A DNA stretch of 41,032 nt from a virus. The stretch covers positions 1-41,032 of the IMG/VR virus record IMGVR_UViG_3300046534_001481, one strand, 5' to 3'. The translations under genes were made by a program, and so were the position numbers. Below, one piece after another: positions 40,205 to 41,032 of the stretch. Position 1 is the first letter of the stretch. Each line of letters begins with the position of its first letter. The notes beneath the pieces were generated by a model. It worked only from the letters and a program-made list of their open reading frames with translations, had not been told where the DNA came from and made no database searches.

Positions 40205-40812
40205 TTCTGTTCCTGATATGCTTTGTACCAAGCGATTCCACCCATTGTTGCCAGAACTAAGAATACAACATACAGACCACTAACAACAACCAAACCTTTT
40301 GCGAAGTATACACCGATCGCGATTATATCCATTGCAACCCATAAGTACCACGATTCTACAAATTTCTTGATCATTAAGATTTGTGCAGCAATGCTCATCC
40401 AAGTCGTTAATGCGTCGATATATGGAAATGATGCGTCTGTGAAGTTTGACATATACATTCCGGTCAGACCTGCCATTACCAAGATGTTCAATACGATTAA
40501 TACTAAAGTGGAGGTGTTCATTGATTCGACAGGAAGGTCGTCGGATGCATTCGGACCTTTCTTCATCCACCAATACCAACCTAAGAATTGCACAGGTAGG
40601 AAAAAGGCGATGTTCAGCCATGCGTCACTATATAATTGATAATGCCAGAAAAGCGGACCAAGAAAGGCCACGCCGATAACACCCCAGAACCATGTCCAGA
40701 TGTTTTGTTTTATTGCGAGGTATACACAGGTCGCGGATGCGATTGTACCGGCTAATTCGACATAGCCCCATGTGTGATTGAAATAATCGATTACTACTTG
40801 TAGAATGTCCAT
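40201..40812 (-). CDS. pnuC: PnuC-like nicotinamide riboside transporter
   Basis: 203 residues with about seven hydrophobic segments. The PnuC pattern is visible in SATCVYLAIKQNIWTWFWGV IGV, WLNIAFFLPVQFLGWYWWMK and FVESWYLWVAMDIIAIGVYF AKGL. It would move nicotinamide riboside across the inner membrane, trapped by NadR phosphorylation. First gene of the NAD operon, with its own promoter, hairpin and the shared cassette; stop overlaps nadR (ATGA). Confidence 0.93.
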   Translation of the reverse strand: MDILQVVIDYFNHTWGYVELAGTIASATCVYLAIKQNIWTWFWGVIGVAFLGPLFWHYQLYSDAWLNIAFFLPVQFLGWYWWMKKGPNASDDLPVESMNTSTLVLIVLNILVMAGLTGMYMSNFTDASFPYIDALTTWMSIAAQILMIKKFVESWYLWVAMDIIAIGVYFAKGLVVVSGLYVVFLVLATMGGIAWYKAYQEQK

Positions 40813-40861
40813 TATAGTCTCCCTATAATTGAGGTTGAAATCAAGAACAGACCACCTGTTC
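40813..40861 (-). promoter_or_regulatory. pnuC: pnuC leader: GTGG-loop hairpin plus ribosome-site cassette
   Basis: Hairpin GAACAG-GTGGT-CTGTTC (40845-40861), 17 bases, then TATAGGGAGACTATA (40813-40827) and ATG. A short pseudoknot AGGT/ACCT between the loop region and the downstream CAACCTC is possible, parallel to the nadM leader. Confidence 0.65.
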
Positions 40862-40870
40862 CTAATGTTT

Positions 40871-40878
40871 TATTTATA
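40871..40878 (-). promoter_or_regulatory. Late-promoter octamer just after the pnuC early promoter
   Basis: Exact TATAAATA, minus strand, in the position where the other early promoters have TATAAATT. It could add late expression of the NAD operon (predicted start near 40865), or be a variant of the early downstream box. Confidence 0.4.
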
Positions 40879-40883
40879 CATGT

Positions 40884-40912
40884 ATTATAACACAAACTAA
40901 AGGGTTTGTCAA
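40884..40912 (-). promoter_or_regulatory. Consensus sigma70 promoter for the NAD operon
   Basis: TTGACA (40907-40912), 17 bases, TATAAT (40884-40889), then ACATGTATAAATA. Lies between the tRNA gene and pnuC. Confidence 0.88.
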
Positions 40913-40927
40913 CACATATTTTTGAAT

Positions 40928-41002
40928 TGGAAGGGGCGCTAGGGTTCGAACCTAGGATACCAGATTCAAAATCTGGCGTGTTTCCGGCTACACTACGCCC
41001 CC
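40928..41002 (-). tRNA. tRNA-Gln, anticodon UUG, with encoded CCA
   Basis: Full cloverleaf: acceptor GGGGGCG with CGCCCCT (one G-U pair at position 1-72), D arm GTGT/ACAC, anticodon stem CCAGA/TCTGG with loop TTTTGAA (anticodon TTG), T arm CTAGG-TTCGAAC-CCTAG, discriminator U and CCA at 40928-40930. It would supplement decoding of CAA. The U73 and the G1-U72 pair differ from the usual G73 of bacterial tRNA-Gln. Confidence 0.9.
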
Positions 41003-41032
41003 AATATTAGAATGTACAATGAATGAATCCCT

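Noticed and set aside
40996-41032. Possible attachment site at the tRNA gene
   Set aside because: No integrase, repressor or repeat of the tRNA 3' end is visible, and the phage type is lytic.

Overview
This window is part of the genome of a large tailed phage (a myovirus) of the wider T4 superfamily. The evidence is a nearly complete T4-type baseplate and tail-assembly set: gp4, gp53, gp48, gp54, gp27, gp5, gp25, gp6, gp7, gp8 and gp26, plus a gp29-like tape measure. It also carries T4-type replication and late-transcription genes (gp32, gp59, gp33) and several copies of the T4 late promoter octamer TATAAATA. The host is probably a gammaproteobacterium, perhaps a Vibrio relative. That is an inference from textbook sigma70 promoters and from an NAD-salvage module like that of vibriophage KVP40. 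No host marker is visible.

Layout. Positions 1-125 are the end of a rightward gene. Positions 122-17818 are a leftward late block: gp48, gp53, gp27, gp5 spike, gp25, gp6, gp7, gp8, a 1794-residue DUF4815-type protein, a small coiled-coil protein and a repetitive tail fibre. A divergent late-promoter pair at 17831-17864 separates it from a rightward block at 17872-23108: gp4, a gp2-like protein, an HNH homing endonuclease, gp54, gp26 with a previously hidden -1 frameshift extension, an EF-hand-like membrane protein and the tape measure. Everything from 23101 to the right end is leftward: an M15 endolysin, gp32, gp59, a von Willebrand A protein, gp33 and an SH3-barrel protein. About 10 kb of tiny, translationally coupled early genes follow (26.4-36.2 kb), driven by near-identical TTGACA/TATAAT promoters. 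Then comes an NAD+ module (nadV, NMN adenylyltransferase-Nudix, a 66-residue ORF, NadR-like, PnuC-like), and last a tRNA-Gln(UUG). No gene-free stretch exceeds 300 bases.

How it works together. Host sigma70 promoters would express the small genes and the NAD module early. gp33, with late factors outside the window, would then activate the TATAAATA promoters of the structural blocks. PnuC would import nicotinamide riboside, the NadR-like protein would phosphorylate and adenylylate it, and NadV plus the NMNAT-Nudix protein would rebuild NAD+ from nicotinamide.

Most notable observations: (1) the three NAD transcription or translation starts (pnuC, nadM-nudix, nadV) share a leader made of a hairpin with a GTGG-containing loop followed by the same 15-nt cassette, TATAGGGAGACTATA, around the ribosome binding site. 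In the nadM-nudix leader this hairpin can fold into an almost ideal H-type pseudoknot. The element looks like an undescribed RNA regulator of phage NAD salvage. (2) A perfect U UUU UUC slippery heptamer at the end of gp26 opens a 65-codon frame with no good start of its own. (3) Two late promoters place the predicted transcription start on the A of the ATG, implying leaderless late mRNAs. (4) A consensus early promoter points antisense into gp4. (5) A 93-bp promoter cassette is duplicated and carries a 10-codon minigene.
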